DNA of 9,371 nucleotides. It comes from an uncultured Bacilli bacterium (GTDB lineage Bacteria; Bacillota_I; Bacilli_A; RF39; UBA660). The stretch covers positions 1-9,371 of the forward strand of contig CANRJL010000032.1 of the NCBI GenBank assembly GCA_947630935.1, written 5' to 3'. The notes below the pieces were generated by a model, which searched no databases, had not been told where the DNA came from, and saw only the letters and a program-made list of their open reading frames with translations. Shown one piece after another: positions 1 to 8,259 of the stretch. Position 1 is the first letter of the stretch. Each line of letters begins with the position of its first letter. Made by a program: the position numbers and the translations under genes.

Positions 1-2138
1 GTTAAAGCAAATTTAGCCGTAGCATTAATTTTTTTAACGGTTTTAGAAATATCAGTCATCGGATTTTTGATAGCTTGGGCTTCATCAATTATCATAACTT
101 TAAAATTCAAATCTTTATAAAAGTTAAAATCTTCTTTTAATAGTCCATAACTAGTAATATAAATATTACCATCATATTTCTTTAATTCTTCTAATCTTTG
201 ATTTTTAACTCCAGCAAAAACACGATACTTCATTTCTGGTCCAAATTTATTAAATTCTTCTTCCCAGTTATAAACTAGTGAAGTTGGCACGACAATTAAG
301 ACTTTATCATCTTTTTCTAAGATTTTTCTTAAGAACACAATTGTTTGAAAAGATTTCCCCAAACCCATTTCATCGGCTAAGATACCACCAAAACCACATT
401 TATAAATGGTATATAACCATTTTACGCCTTCAATTTGATAATCTCTTAGCTTTTCTTTTTCTTCTTTAGTAAATTTTACTTTACTATTTTTGTATTCTTT
501 AAAATTATTTATAAAGTCATTAAAAGTATCATCAGTTTCAATAATATTTGATTTCTCTTTTAAACTGTCTAAATAAAGGGCTCTAAATTTAGGAATTTTA
601 CCATCCATTTCATAATCTAATTGTAAATCTTCTTTTAATTGTTCTAATTCTTTAATTTCTTCACTATTAATATCAAGAATATCCCCACTTTTTAAACGAT
701 AGTATTTCTTCTTTTGTTTTAAAGATGCAAAGATATTTCTTAACTCTTCTTCCTCTACCCCTTCTAAATCTAAATGATAATTTAAAATTTGATTCATTCC
801 TAAATGGAAAGACGAAGACACTTTAGGCTTTTTAATAATATTAGTTTCTTTTAATTTTTCAGAAGTATAAACTGGATATTTATTGCCCAATTCTTCTAAA
901 CCAACATCCAAAAAATCAGCTATATCATCAATATCTTCTAATTTAATTTTATCTTTTTTAATTTGAAAACCATACTTTAATATTTCTTCAAAACATTTAT
1001 TTTCAAATTCTTCATCTCTTAAAATAACATCATCTTTATTTATTTTATTATATAAAACTTCATAACCATCATAATAACTTACTTTAGGTTCTTTAGATAT
1101 AACTAAATTAGGAACCGATTCATCAACAGTAATTTGTTTTTTTAAAAAAGGTAATAAATATTTTTTAAAATCTAAAAATTGTTGTTCATCAAATAATAAT
1201 TCATTCAAATCATTATATCTTAATTCCCTATATAACTTTCGTTCTTTATAATTTAAACGATAAATATTATTTTGATACCAAATATATTCAAAATCAGATG
1301 TTAATTCGTAAACATCATCATAATTACATTGCAAATTTAAACGATAATAATTATCTTCTTTAGTAAGTAAGGCATTAAAGAAAAAACCATTTTTAACTTT
1401 AATCTTTTTATTTAAATTATCAACATATATTTCTTCTTCTTTTTCTAAATATTGTTTTAAGATATTATCATCCATTTTAAAATCTCTTAAATTATTATAA
1501 TTAAAAGTTGTTTCTAAATAACGTAAGAAATCTTCATCTTTTTTAGCAAAATAATATTTATCGGGGTCATAAGTAAAAGACACTCCAAAACTAAATTTTT
1601 CTTCATTATAATAAGCTTCTATAAAATCCCAAAATTTTTTATTTAAAACATATAATTTATCATCACCAATTTTAACTTTTAAATTAGTTTCGACAGTATT
1701 ACCCTGATAACGGCTTTCATAAAAATTAAAATTTAAAGCCGCGATTAATTTTAATTGTTTTTTAATTCCTAAAGATTTATGATTATAATTCTTTTTTATT
1801 TGCTTTAAAAATAATTTACTTTTTTCTTCTAATTTAAATTTATTAGAACCCATTTCAAATATTTCATTATTATAATTAATTAAACAAGCTGCCAGATGTT
1901 CACAAGAACGATAATGATAAAAATTAGCACAATCACAAAAAAGACGTAAGCGGTCTTTATTTTTCAAAATATGAACATTATATTTAACATGATAATTAAA
2001 AACAGCAAAAACAAAATTCTTCCCATTATCATCAACATATGGTTCATTCATATAAATATTATCTTCATCATATTCTAAACCTAACTCATAATCGTTTTGA
2101 CTAACAATCTGTAGTATTAATTTTTTGACATTATTCAA
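1..2138 (-). CDS. SWIM zinc-finger SNF2-family DNA helicase/translocase (C-terminal part beyond the window)
   Basis: This is the N-terminal 712 residues of a SNF2-type ATPase; the reading frame is open to the window edge. SNF2 proteins translocate on double-stranded DNA using ATP and remodel protein-DNA or transcription complexes. Residues 67-82 hold a SWIM zinc-binding motif (C68-x-C70-x8-C79-x-H81). Residues about 90-560 are the poorly conserved, Lys/Glu/Tyr/Asn-rich SNF2-associated region. The RecA-like lobe 1 begins near residue 570 (LRDYQIEGVKWL). It has motif I ADEMGLGKS near 590, motif Ia VVPTSLVYNW, TSYGLL, and motif II DEAQAIKNP near 685. The window cuts at KFALT, just before the expected GTPIEN of motif III, so lobe 2 lies outside. 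The start is TTG at 2138: it follows AGGAGG by 7 bases, and the nearby ATG (2131) is in another frame and stops at once. It lies 12 bases after the upstream gene, suggesting cotranscription. Bacterial relatives are roughly 1000-1100 residues. The family call is firm; the cellular role is not known from sequence. Confidence 0.93.
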   Translation of the reverse strand, partial: MNNVKKLILQIVSQNDYELGLEYDEDNIYMNEPYVDDNGKNFVFAVFNYHVKYNVHILKNKDRLRLFCDCANFYHYRSCEHLAACLINYNNEIFEMGSNKFKLEEKSKLFLKQIKKNYNHKSLGIKKQLKLIAALNFNFYESRYQGNTVETNLKVKIGDDKLYVLNKKFWDFIEAYYNEEKFSFGVSFTYDPDKYYFAKKDEDFLRYLETTFNYNNLRDFKMDDNILKQYLEKEEEIYVDNLNKKIKVKNGFFFNALLTKEDNYYRLNLQCNYDDVYELTSDFEYIWYQNNIYRLNYKERKLYRELRYNDLNELLFDEQQFLDFKKYLLPFLKKQITVDESVPNLVISKEPKVSYYDGYEVLYNKINKDDVILRDEEFENKCFEEILKYGFQIKKDKIKLEDIDDIADFLDVGLEELGNKYPVYTSEKLKETNIIKKPKVSSSFHLGMNQILNYHLDLEGVEEEELRNIFASLKQKKKYYRLKSGDILDINSEEIKELEQLKEDLQLDYEMDGKIPKFRALYLDSLKEKSNIIETDDTFNDFINNFKEYKNSKVKFTKEEKEKLRDYQIEGVKWLYTIYKCGFGGILADEMGLGKSFQTIVFLRKILEKDDKVLIVVPTSLVYNWEEEFNKFGPEMKYRVFAGVKNQRLEELKKYDGNIYITSYGLLKEDFNFYKDLNFKVMIIDEAQAIKNPMTDISKTVKKINATAKFAL

Positions 2139-2142
2139 AAAA

Positions 2143-2151
2143 CTACCTCCT
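2143..2151 (-). promoter_or_regulatory. Ribosome binding site that fixes a TTG start
   Basis: AGGAGGTAG on the minus strand lies 7 bases before the TTG at 2138 (measured from the GGAGG core). It overlaps the TAA stop of the upstream gene. This strong Shine-Dalgarno is the reason for choosing the non-ATG start of the SNF2 gene, and its overlap with the stop suggests translational coupling. Confidence 0.8.
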
Positions 2152-2669
2152 TATTTACTTTTTCTTTCTAGATAAAATTCTCTTTTTAGTTTTTCTAAAT
2201 CTTCAGTTTCTTTTTCTTCTATTAAGTTTATCAAACTTAAAAAAGTTCCATTTAAAAGAAAATATATTATTGAATCTAATACAGCATTTTTTTCACTTTC
2301 TAATTCATTTTGATAAAAAGATTTTTCTTTATTTAAAATTTGAATATTATATGTTGGATAATTACTCTTTTCATCTATTGTTTCACTATATTCTGGAAAT
2401 TCTGATTCTTTTATTAAAAATTTATTTAAAAGTTCTTGATTACTTACAATATCTTTAATATTTTCTTCTTGCATATTTTGATAAGAATAAATACTATGCA
2501 TTTTACGATATAAACCATTATTAGTTTTTTCCCAAGCCGTATTATATTCTATTAAAAGTTTGACATCTTTATAGCCTTCTAAAGTCTTTTTCTCTGGAGC
2601 TAAAACTGGCCTAGTTCGCTCATCATCTTCATTAACAGTTTCAATAGCTGGAACATAATACTTAAGCAT
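2151..2669 (-). CDS. Unrecognised 172-residue protein, probably the main part of a frame-split 217-residue protein
   Basis: I do not recognise the family. From the first ATG (2669) the product is 172 residues, highly charged (many Glu, Lys, Asn, Tyr). It has one hydrophobic stretch near residues 130-150 (SIIYFLLNGTFLSLINLI), followed by a Glu/Lys-rich, probably helical tail. The hydrophobic stretch could be a membrane segment or an amphipathic helix. The ATG at 2669 has no convincing ribosome binding site, but the frame is open upstream, without ATG, GTG or TTG, to 2805. The 38-codon ORF just upstream has a good ribosome binding site and ends 17 bases before this ATG in the +1-related frame. 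A single -1 shift at T6A (2702-2708) joins them into one 217-residue protein beginning MTLEELREM. I infer that the native product is the joined form. The gene precedes the SNF2 gene by 12 bases and shares its promoter. It may be a pseudogene, a base-call error or a programmed frameshift. Confidence 0.65.
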   Translation of the reverse strand: MLKYYVPAIETVNEDDERTRPVLAPEKKTLEGYKDVKLLIEYNTAWEKTNNGLYRKMHSIYSYQNMQEENIKDIVSNQELLNKFLIKESEFPEYSETIDEKSNYPTYNIQILNKEKSFYQNELESEKNAVLDSIIYFLLNGTFLSLINLIEEKETEDLEKLKREFYLERKSK

Positions 2670-2686
2670 ATCTTTAGTAAATGGAG

Positions 2687-2803
2687 TTATATGTAAACTT
2701 CTAAAAAATAAGTACCCAAAATAATTCCAACTTTTAAAGTACCATATGCTTTTTTTGAATCTTCTCGTTTTTTTATCATTTCTCTTAATTCTTCTAAAGT
2801 CAT
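2687..2803 (-). CDS. 38-codon 5' segment of the frame-split gene
   Basis: ATG at 2803 follows a GAAGGA-type ribosome binding site and encodes 38 residues: a charged helix (MTLEELREMIKKREDSKKA), then a mildly hydrophobic stretch (GTLKVGIILGTYF). It stops at TAA 2687-2689. The stop comes five codons after the sequence T TTT TTA. Shifting -1 there continues through RSLHITPFTKD into the 172-residue ORF at 2151-2669. The ORF begins about 17 bases after the predicted transcription start of the promoter at 2827-2854. On its own a 38-residue peptide is unlikely to be the intended product; it is best read as the true N-terminus of the downstream protein. Confidence is for this being translated, not for a separate function. 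Confidence 0.5.
   Translation of the reverse strand: MTLEELREMIKKREDSKKAYGTLKVGIILGTYFLEVYI
2702..2708 (-). other. U UUU UUA heptamer at the -1 frame junction
   Basis: On the minus strand the 0-frame codons TAT TTT TTA form the canonical X XXY YYZ slippery heptamer T TTT TTA. Codons after it in the -1 frame (AGA AGT TTA CAT ATA ACT) read straight into the downstream ORF. I see no strong downstream hairpin or upstream internal Shine-Dalgarno, the usual stimulators of programmed slippage. Loss of one T from a T7 run explains the same pattern. Confidence 0.55.
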
Positions 2804-2826
2804 CTTAATCCTTCTTTCAATGTTGT

Positions 2827-2854
2827 ATTATATTAAAATAAGTTTAAATGTCAA
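2827..2854 (-). promoter_or_regulatory. Consensus sigma-A-type promoter inside the addA 3' end
   Basis: Perfect -35 TTGACA (2854-2849) and perfect -10 TATAAT (2832-2827) are separated by 16 bases. The predicted transcription start is near 2820, leaving a leader of only about 17 bases that contains the ribosome binding site of the ORF at 2803. The addA stop codon (2844-2846) lies in the spacer. The promoter should drive the frame-split gene and the SNF2 gene, independently of addBA. Confidence 0.8.
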
Positions 2855-5800
2855 GTACATTAAATGTTTCATTTAATATTGAATATAAATAGGTTTTTAC
2901 AGGTTTCTTAAAAGCTTTTATAACATAATCTTTATATCCTTTTAATTGCTTTAAATACTCATTATTAGAAACATCCTGTAATTTATAATCAATTATAATT
3001 ACTTCCCTATCTTTAACAATTAATAAATCAATTATACCGTGTAATAACTCACCATCTTCTTTACTTATAAATTCATATTCATGATAAAAATCAAATTCTA
3101 AATTACTTTTAATCAATTCACTATTTAAAAAAGCTTCTAACTTATTTTTTATAAAATTATTATTAATTAAATCTAATCTTGGCTTTTTAAAATCTAAATA
3201 TTGTAAAGTTTCATGAAACATAGTTCCCAACTTCATATTCGCCATTTCTTTTTTAGTATAAAGATTATTTGTATTCTTAGCAAAACTCTTTTGCTCATCA
3301 TATGTATTTTGCTTTTCTAATTCTTCTACTAAAATACTCTCTCCATTAACCTCTTTAATTTTCTTTACTTTAAAAATTAAATAATCTTTAGACATTTTTA
3401 AATCATGAATTTGCTTTACATAAGGTTTATAATAATTTTTTAAAAGATAAAGAAAATCAGCAAATGAACGAGCTTTAATTCGCTTAAAACTAGAAATTAA
3501 ACTAGAAGTATTAAAAACCACTTTATCATTTTTAATTTTAGGAAGAAGAAAAATCATCTTTTCTTTAGCTCTAGTCAAAGCAACATAAAATAATCTTATC
3601 TTTTCAGATATTTCTTCATCATAAAAATCATTTTTTACTAATTCTTTCATAAAAGTAGCGTATATTCCCTCTTTATATATAGAACTTATTAAACCAAATT
3701 TTTTAGAATATAGAAAATGTTCTTTAATATCTGATATATTAAATTTCTTTGCCAAACCAGCAAAATAACAAATTGGAAATTCTAAACCTTTAGAAGCATG
3801 AATAGTCATCAATTTAACACAATCATCATGTTTCTTTTTAGCCCGCAATTTCATTTCTAATTGATAATCAACTAAATTATTTAAATAAGATACAAAATCT
3901 TCATAAGTATAACCAAAATTATCACATTCCCAAACTAATTTTTTAAAATACTGAGCTAAAACCATTCCCTCAGAAATATTTCCTAAAGAAATTAATTTTT
4001 CATAATAATTAGTTTTTTCTAATATTTCTTCTAAAATAACAGTTAATGATTTAGCATTAAGACTTTCTAAAATTGGTTCAAAAGTTTTAATAACAATAGA
4101 ATCTCGCCATTTTTTATCTTCTAAAATATAATATATTTGCTCATCTGTTAAACTAAATAAAAAACCTCTAGCTAATGAAACAAAAGCAAACTTAAAATCA
4201 TCATCATATTCATTTGTAACTATTTTAGTAATTAATATAAAAATATTTTTTAAAGTTTGAAAATGAATACTACTTTTTATTGGTTCATCATAATTCGCGT
4301 GAATTGGAATACCTAAATAATTAAATATTTTTTGATATAACAAAAAGTCACTACTTCGATCCATTAAAATACAAAAATCAGCATATTTAATATCTCTTAA
4401 ACCTTGTTTATCAACAATCTTATCTTGTCTAGCAACTCGCTTTTTTATATCATTAGCAATATAAAATGCCTCAATTTCTTCATTTAAATATTCATCATTA
4501 AAATCATAATTAACAATTTCCATATTATAATCAATAACATCTTGTAATTCTTCATAAATATTATTTCCAAAAACCATTTGATGTTCTTCTCGATAATTAG
4601 CCCCACCAAGAAATTCATCCATTAAAGGATTAAATAATAAATTAATATTAGTTAAAACTTCTTTTCGGGAGCGAAAATTATCTATTAAATCAATTTTTAA
4701 CCCTCCAATTTCATTTTTATATAAACTATACTTTTCTTTAAATAATGCTGGATTAGCATTTCTAAAACGATAAATGCTTTGCTTAATATCTCCAACCATA
4801 TAAACATTATTATTAGCAATTAAATTAATAAATGCTTCTTGAAAATCATTTGTATCTTGATATTCATCAATCATAATTTCTTTAAATTGGTTCTTTAATT
4901 CTTCTAAAATAGACTTATTATTTTTAACTAAATTATACGCAATTTTAAAAATAGTATTAAAATCAAAATAACCAAGTTTCTTCTTTTCCATTTCATAAAT
5001 TTCAAAATATCTTTTTAAAATTTTAACCAAAACTGTCGTATACTTTTTTGTAGCAAAATAATCTTCCATTAAATCTTTTTTAGAACCAAATTTCAATAAA
5101 TCTTTTAATTCTTTTAAACTATTAGATAAAGATTCTTTTACATTCTTAAGTTCATCACTAGAATTTTTAGGAAGTTTTGGCAAAGTTATACTTTTTAATA
5201 AATAAATTTCTTCATAAGTTTGTGCATTAAACAAATTAACAAATGTTTCATTCAATTTATTATTATAGTCTTTATCAGCAATATAAGATATATCTTTTAT
5301 AATACTTTTTAATTCACTAATTTTATTTAAAACAATTTTTTCATATTTTTTAAACATTTCCTCAAAATAAGATATTGTATAATAATCAGTTACATAATTA
5401 TTTAAATATGTCTCTAAGTCAATTTTTAAATCAAGTTTTAAAGCAATATTTAAAAATTCATTTAATAATAATTCATCATCTTTAACACAAAAAACATCAA
5501 TAAGTTCTAAAAAATAAGTATCGTTTTTTAAATAAAATTCATCAAAAACTGCTCGCATGCACTTTTTTCTTAAAATATCAATTAAAGTATCATCAGTTAT
5601 TTTAGGGTTATCTGGCAAATTTAACATTGTGTGATATTTTTTTACTAAAAACAAAGCAAAAGAGTCAAAAGTACAAATAAAGGCCTCATCTAATCTAGCA
5701 ATTTGCTCTTGCAAAGTATCTTCTTTTAAAATCGCTTTTCTTATTCGGTCTTTCATTTCTTTTGAAGCAGCATTAGTAAATGTTAAAATTAACAATTCAT

Positions 5801-5939
5801 CTATCTTAATTCCCTTTTTTAATAAAGAAATAACTCTAGCTGTCAAAACACTAGTTTTTCCTGAACCAGCCCCTGCACTAACTAAAATATTTTTTCCTGT
5901 TTCATTAATTGCTTTCAACTGCATAGTTGACCAATTCAT
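2844..5939 (-). CDS. addA: ATP-dependent helicase/nuclease subunit A (AddA)
   Basis: AddA is the superfamily 1A (UvrD-like) 3'-5' helicase and one of the two nucleases of the AddAB complex. AddAB unwinds and resects double-strand DNA ends until it meets a Chi-like site, so that RecA can load. The 1031-residue product shows the whole motif set: Q-motif-like WSTMQLKAI at residues 3-11, Walker A AGAGSGKT 22-29, LTFTNAAS near 52-59, DEYQDT near 358, VGDIKQSIYRFRNANP near 380, NFRSRKEVL near 416, MTIHASKGLEFP near 707, and LFYVALTRAKEKM near 782. The C-terminal RecB-family nuclease has GTMFHETL (His near 905), GIIDLL (Asp near 968), IIIDYK (Asp and Lys near 982-984) and QLKGY. All catalytic residues appear intact. 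Bacillus AddA is about 1230 residues, so this is a compact form. The start is ATG 5939, not the in-frame ATG 5948: AGGAG directly abuts 5948 but sits 9 bases before 5939. It overlaps addB by 35 bases. Confidence 0.95.
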   Translation of the reverse strand: MNWSTMQLKAINETGKNILVSAGAGSGKTSVLTARVISLLKKGIKIDELLILTFTNAASKEMKDRIRKAILKEDTLQEQIARLDEAFICTFDSFALFLVKKYHTMLNLPDNPKITDDTLIDILRKKCMRAVFDEFYLKNDTYFLELIDVFCVKDDELLLNEFLNIALKLDLKIDLETYLNNYVTDYYTISYFEEMFKKYEKIVLNKISELKSIIKDISYIADKDYNNKLNETFVNLFNAQTYEEIYLLKSITLPKLPKNSSDELKNVKESLSNSLKELKDLLKFGSKKDLMEDYFATKKYTTVLVKILKRYFEIYEMEKKKLGYFDFNTIFKIAYNLVKNNKSILEELKNQFKEIMIDEYQDTNDFQEAFINLIANNNVYMVGDIKQSIYRFRNANPALFKEKYSLYKNEIGGLKIDLIDNFRSRKEVLTNINLLFNPLMDEFLGGANYREEHQMVFGNNIYEELQDVIDYNMEIVNYDFNDEYLNEEIEAFYIANDIKKRVARQDKIVDKQGLRDIKYADFCILMDRSSDFLLYQKIFNYLGIPIHANYDEPIKSSIHFQTLKNIFILITKIVTNEYDDDFKFAFVSLARGFLFSLTDEQIYYILEDKKWRDSIVIKTFEPILESLNAKSLTVILEEILEKTNYYEKLISLGNISEGMVLAQYFKKLVWECDNFGYTYEDFVSYLNNLVDYQLEMKLRAKKKHDDCVKLMTIHASKGLEFPICYFAGLAKKFNISDIKEHFLYSKKFGLISSIYKEGIYATFMKELVKNDFYDEEISEKIRLFYVALTRAKEKMIFLLPKIKNDKVVFNTSSLISSFKRIKARSFADFLYLLKNYYKPYVKQIHDLKMSKDYLIFKVKKIKEVNGESILVEELEKQNTYDEQKSFAKNTNNLYTKKEMANMKLGTMFHETLQYLDFKKPRLDLINNNFIKNKLEAFLNSELIKSNLEFDFYHEYEFISKEDGELLHGIIDLLIVKDREVIIIDYKLQDVSNNEYLKQLKGYKDYVIKAFKKPVKTYLYSILNETFNVLDI

Positions 5940-8244
5940 CTTTATCATCTCCTATAAAATCTGGCTTAACAGCCTTTTTATAAACAATATCCAAACCGTC
6001 AAAATTACAAATAGATGTATAAGGACAAAATTCACAACCAACATTTTTATTACCTATATTTTTAGGAGCAATAAAAAAATTATTATGATAAATTTCTTCA
6101 ACAGCTTCATTTATTTTTTCTTCTATAAATAACTTCATTTTTCCAATTGCTTCTTCATTCATAATTTTTGCATAACTATAAAAACCTTTAGAAGATTTCT
6201 TTAAACTTTTTATAACTTTACTATCTTCATAACTACTATCAAATTTTTGTAAATCTTCTTCGTTAGAAATACTATATCCATCCAACATATATTCTTTTTC
6301 CTCTAATGCCAATTTCGGTTTTTTTAAATCAGCAATAATTAAAGAAGGTACAACTTTTTGAAAATAAAAACCAATTAATTTATAATCTTTAAACTCTGAT
6401 TTACTAAGTAAATAAGCATATATAAGCAATTGCATGCCTATTCCATAATTGATTAAATTAAAATCAATTTTAAAATTACCAGTTTTATAATCAATCACAA
6501 CAATTCTTTCATTATCATAATAAAATTTATCAATAAAACCTTTAAAAATAAAATCATGATTCAATAAAACTTCAATTTTAACTTCGCATAAAACATTTTT
6601 TAATTTAGAATAAGTTTCTTGCTTTTTAATTTCATTTAAAACTTTTGCTAAATTAGTCGTTAATTTATTAAAGAAAAATTCTTCTTTTTTAGAATGGCAA
6701 AAATTCTTTTGACCATCTAATACTAATTTTTCAAAATCAAAATCTGAATGATAAAAACTTTCTAAAACATGATGATAAAAAGTCCCAATATTTTGTAAAA
6801 AAGTTGCTTCATGATTTTGCAATTTCAAAACATACGCTAGATAAAAACGAAAAGGACAACGATTAAAAATATCTAAACTAGAATAAGATAATGTCGTTAT
6901 TGAATGCTTTATTTCAAATTTTTGAAAAGAATGTTTAAAACTTTTATAATTACTATTTTTATATGTGCTATACAAATCATTTAAAGAATCTGACCAAATA
7001 CCATATTCATAATACAAGTCCATATTACTAGCATATAATAATTTATTAAACAAACAAGAGTTATGATAACTAGGCTTCATCATAATTTCATTTAATAAAC
7101 ATTCATTTAAAATTGGTGATAGATAAAATTTACCATCCTCTGCTGCACTTAAAGATATAAATATATTAGAATAATTATTTAATCTTAATAAAGTATCCTT
7201 TATAATTAATTTATTTTCATCTAAAATACTTAGCATTCCCAATGATAAACGATCATAATCAGTTAAATATTCATAATTTCTAACTAATTTAGGAAAATTA
7301 CCCTCACTAGCATTTACTAAAAAAATATAAGCATCTTCTAAAGCATCACTTTCTAAAAAATCAAAACTTCTAATACAATTATGAGGAATAAGTGATTTTA
7401 TAGAAATATTTTTTAAAGACTCCTCTACATAAGCATAAAATGCCGAATTTCTTTCCCAAAAATTATAAAGATTGCAAAAATTAACTAAAGAATTATAAAC
7501 TTCTTTTTCTTTAGAAGTCATTAAATTTTTTTTAATAAAGTCTAGCACTTCTTCCCAATTTTCTGTAATGTGATGTCTAAAATATTGAACAATTTTCGTA
7601 GAATATACATTTTCTGTAGTTGAAAAAGAAAAAGTTAAATTAAATATCTGACCATAAGTAATAAACATACTTTTATATTCTTCATTTAAATTAGTTAAAT
7701 AAATATTCTGATACGGTATTCCTTCTTTAATTAAAGAAACAATTTTAGAGCAAATTGCACTAACTTCATCTTTCATATCCATTACTTTAAAAAAAGAAAT
7801 ATTTTTTTTATAAAAAGTCATATCTTCAGTTGTAACCTTAGTAATTTTGCTTGTATTTAAAATAAGGCTTTTAACAAGATCATTTTTGATAAGATGATAA
7901 AAACATAATTCATAATTTTTTAACCATTCTTTAAAAAAAGGATTAACAATTAACAATTTTTTTTCTTCTAATTCTTTTTTTAAATTAATTAAAAAAGTAA
8001 TCTTTTCATTTAAAATAACTTTATCATTTAAAAAATAAAGTGCTTCTAAATATGTTTTAGCAATTTCTTTCGTTACTGAATAATTGCTAGCAACATAAAA
8101 TAATGTTTCTTCATCATAATCAAAATAAAATTTCTTTTTAAATTCACTAATAGACATTACTAAAGAAGAGTAATCATTATTACTTCTTAATTGATTTAGC
8201 AAAAATAATTTATTTTTATCATTTGTTAAATAAATTTTATGCAT
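5905..8244 (-). CDS. addB: ATP-dependent nuclease subunit B (AddB), compact form without Walker A
   Basis: AddB is the partner of AddA in the break-resecting AddAB complex. It supplies the second nuclease and, in known members, Chi recognition by an inactivated helicase domain. Residues 1 to about 450 resemble a degenerate UvrD-like region: AYIFLVNASEGNFPKLVRN and LTDYDRLSLG match the AddB/RexB segment with the vxGxNEGxFP pattern. The C-terminus is a RecB-family nuclease (NRCPFRFYLAY near 461-471, IGTFYHHVLESFY near 488, GFIDKFYY near 571, VIDYKTG near 584, QLLIYAYLL near 608). Its four cysteines, Cys near 463 plus C737-x2-C740-x5-C746, match the Fe-S cluster staple of AddB. No GxxGxGKT/S is present at the N-terminus, and the length of 779 compares with about 1160 in Bacillus, so ATP binding seems lost. 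ATG 8244 is preceded by GGTGA. The gene overlaps addA (35 bases), which supports the subunit call. Confidence 0.9.
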   Translation of the reverse strand: MHKIYLTNDKNKLFLLNQLRSNNDYSSLVMSISEFKKKFYFDYDEETLFYVASNYSVTKEIAKTYLEALYFLNDKVILNEKITFLINLKKELEEKKLLIVNPFFKEWLKNYELCFYHLIKNDLVKSLILNTSKITKVTTEDMTFYKKNISFFKVMDMKDEVSAICSKIVSLIKEGIPYQNIYLTNLNEEYKSMFITYGQIFNLTFSFSTTENVYSTKIVQYFRHHITENWEEVLDFIKKNLMTSKEKEVYNSLVNFCNLYNFWERNSAFYAYVEESLKNISIKSLIPHNCIRSFDFLESDALEDAYIFLVNASEGNFPKLVRNYEYLTDYDRLSLGMLSILDENKLIIKDTLLRLNNYSNIFISLSAAEDGKFYLSPILNECLLNEIMMKPSYHNSCLFNKLLYASNMDLYYEYGIWSDSLNDLYSTYKNSNYKSFKHSFQKFEIKHSITTLSYSSLDIFNRCPFRFYLAYVLKLQNHEATFLQNIGTFYHHVLESFYHSDFDFEKLVLDGQKNFCHSKKEEFFFNKLTTNLAKVLNEIKKQETYSKLKNVLCEVKIEVLLNHDFIFKGFIDKFYYDNERIVVIDYKTGNFKIDFNLINYGIGMQLLIYAYLLSKSEFKDYKLIGFYFQKVVPSLIIADLKKPKLALEEKEYMLDGYSISNEEDLQKFDSSYEDSKVIKSLKKSSKGFYSYAKIMNEEAIGKMKLFIEEKINEAVEEIYHNNFFIAPKNIGNKNVGCEFCPYTSICNFDGLDIVYKKAVKPDFIGDDKDELVNYAVESN
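5949..5953 (-). promoter_or_regulatory. addA ribosome binding site, within addB
   Basis: AGGAG on the minus strand lies inside the addB reading frame. It touches the ATG at 5948 with no spacing, but is 9 bases from the ATG at 5939. That favours 5939 as the addA start and fits coupled translation of the two subunits. Confidence 0.65.
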
Positions 8245-8259
8245 AATTTCACCATTTCC

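Noticed and set aside
278..469. 63-codon ORF on the plus strand
   Set aside because: It lies antisense within the SNF2 ATPase lobe, where the minus-strand frame has clear conserved motifs. It has no ribosome binding site, and its composition (Leu/Phe-rich) is typical of the complement of Lys/Glu-rich AT-rich coding DNA.
2270..2458. 62-codon ORF on the plus strand rich in Leu, Phe and Ile
   Set aside because: It is antisense to the 172-residue minus-strand ORF. The apparent hydrophobicity is only the reverse complement of Lys/Glu/Asn codons, and no ribosome binding site or promoter is seen.
2660..2701. Downstream stem-loop to stimulate frameshifting at the U UUU UUA site
   Set aside because: Only weak options were found by eye: a 4-pair AGTT/AACT stem, and a 4-pair stem around CTTAAG. 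Neither is convincing as a stimulator.
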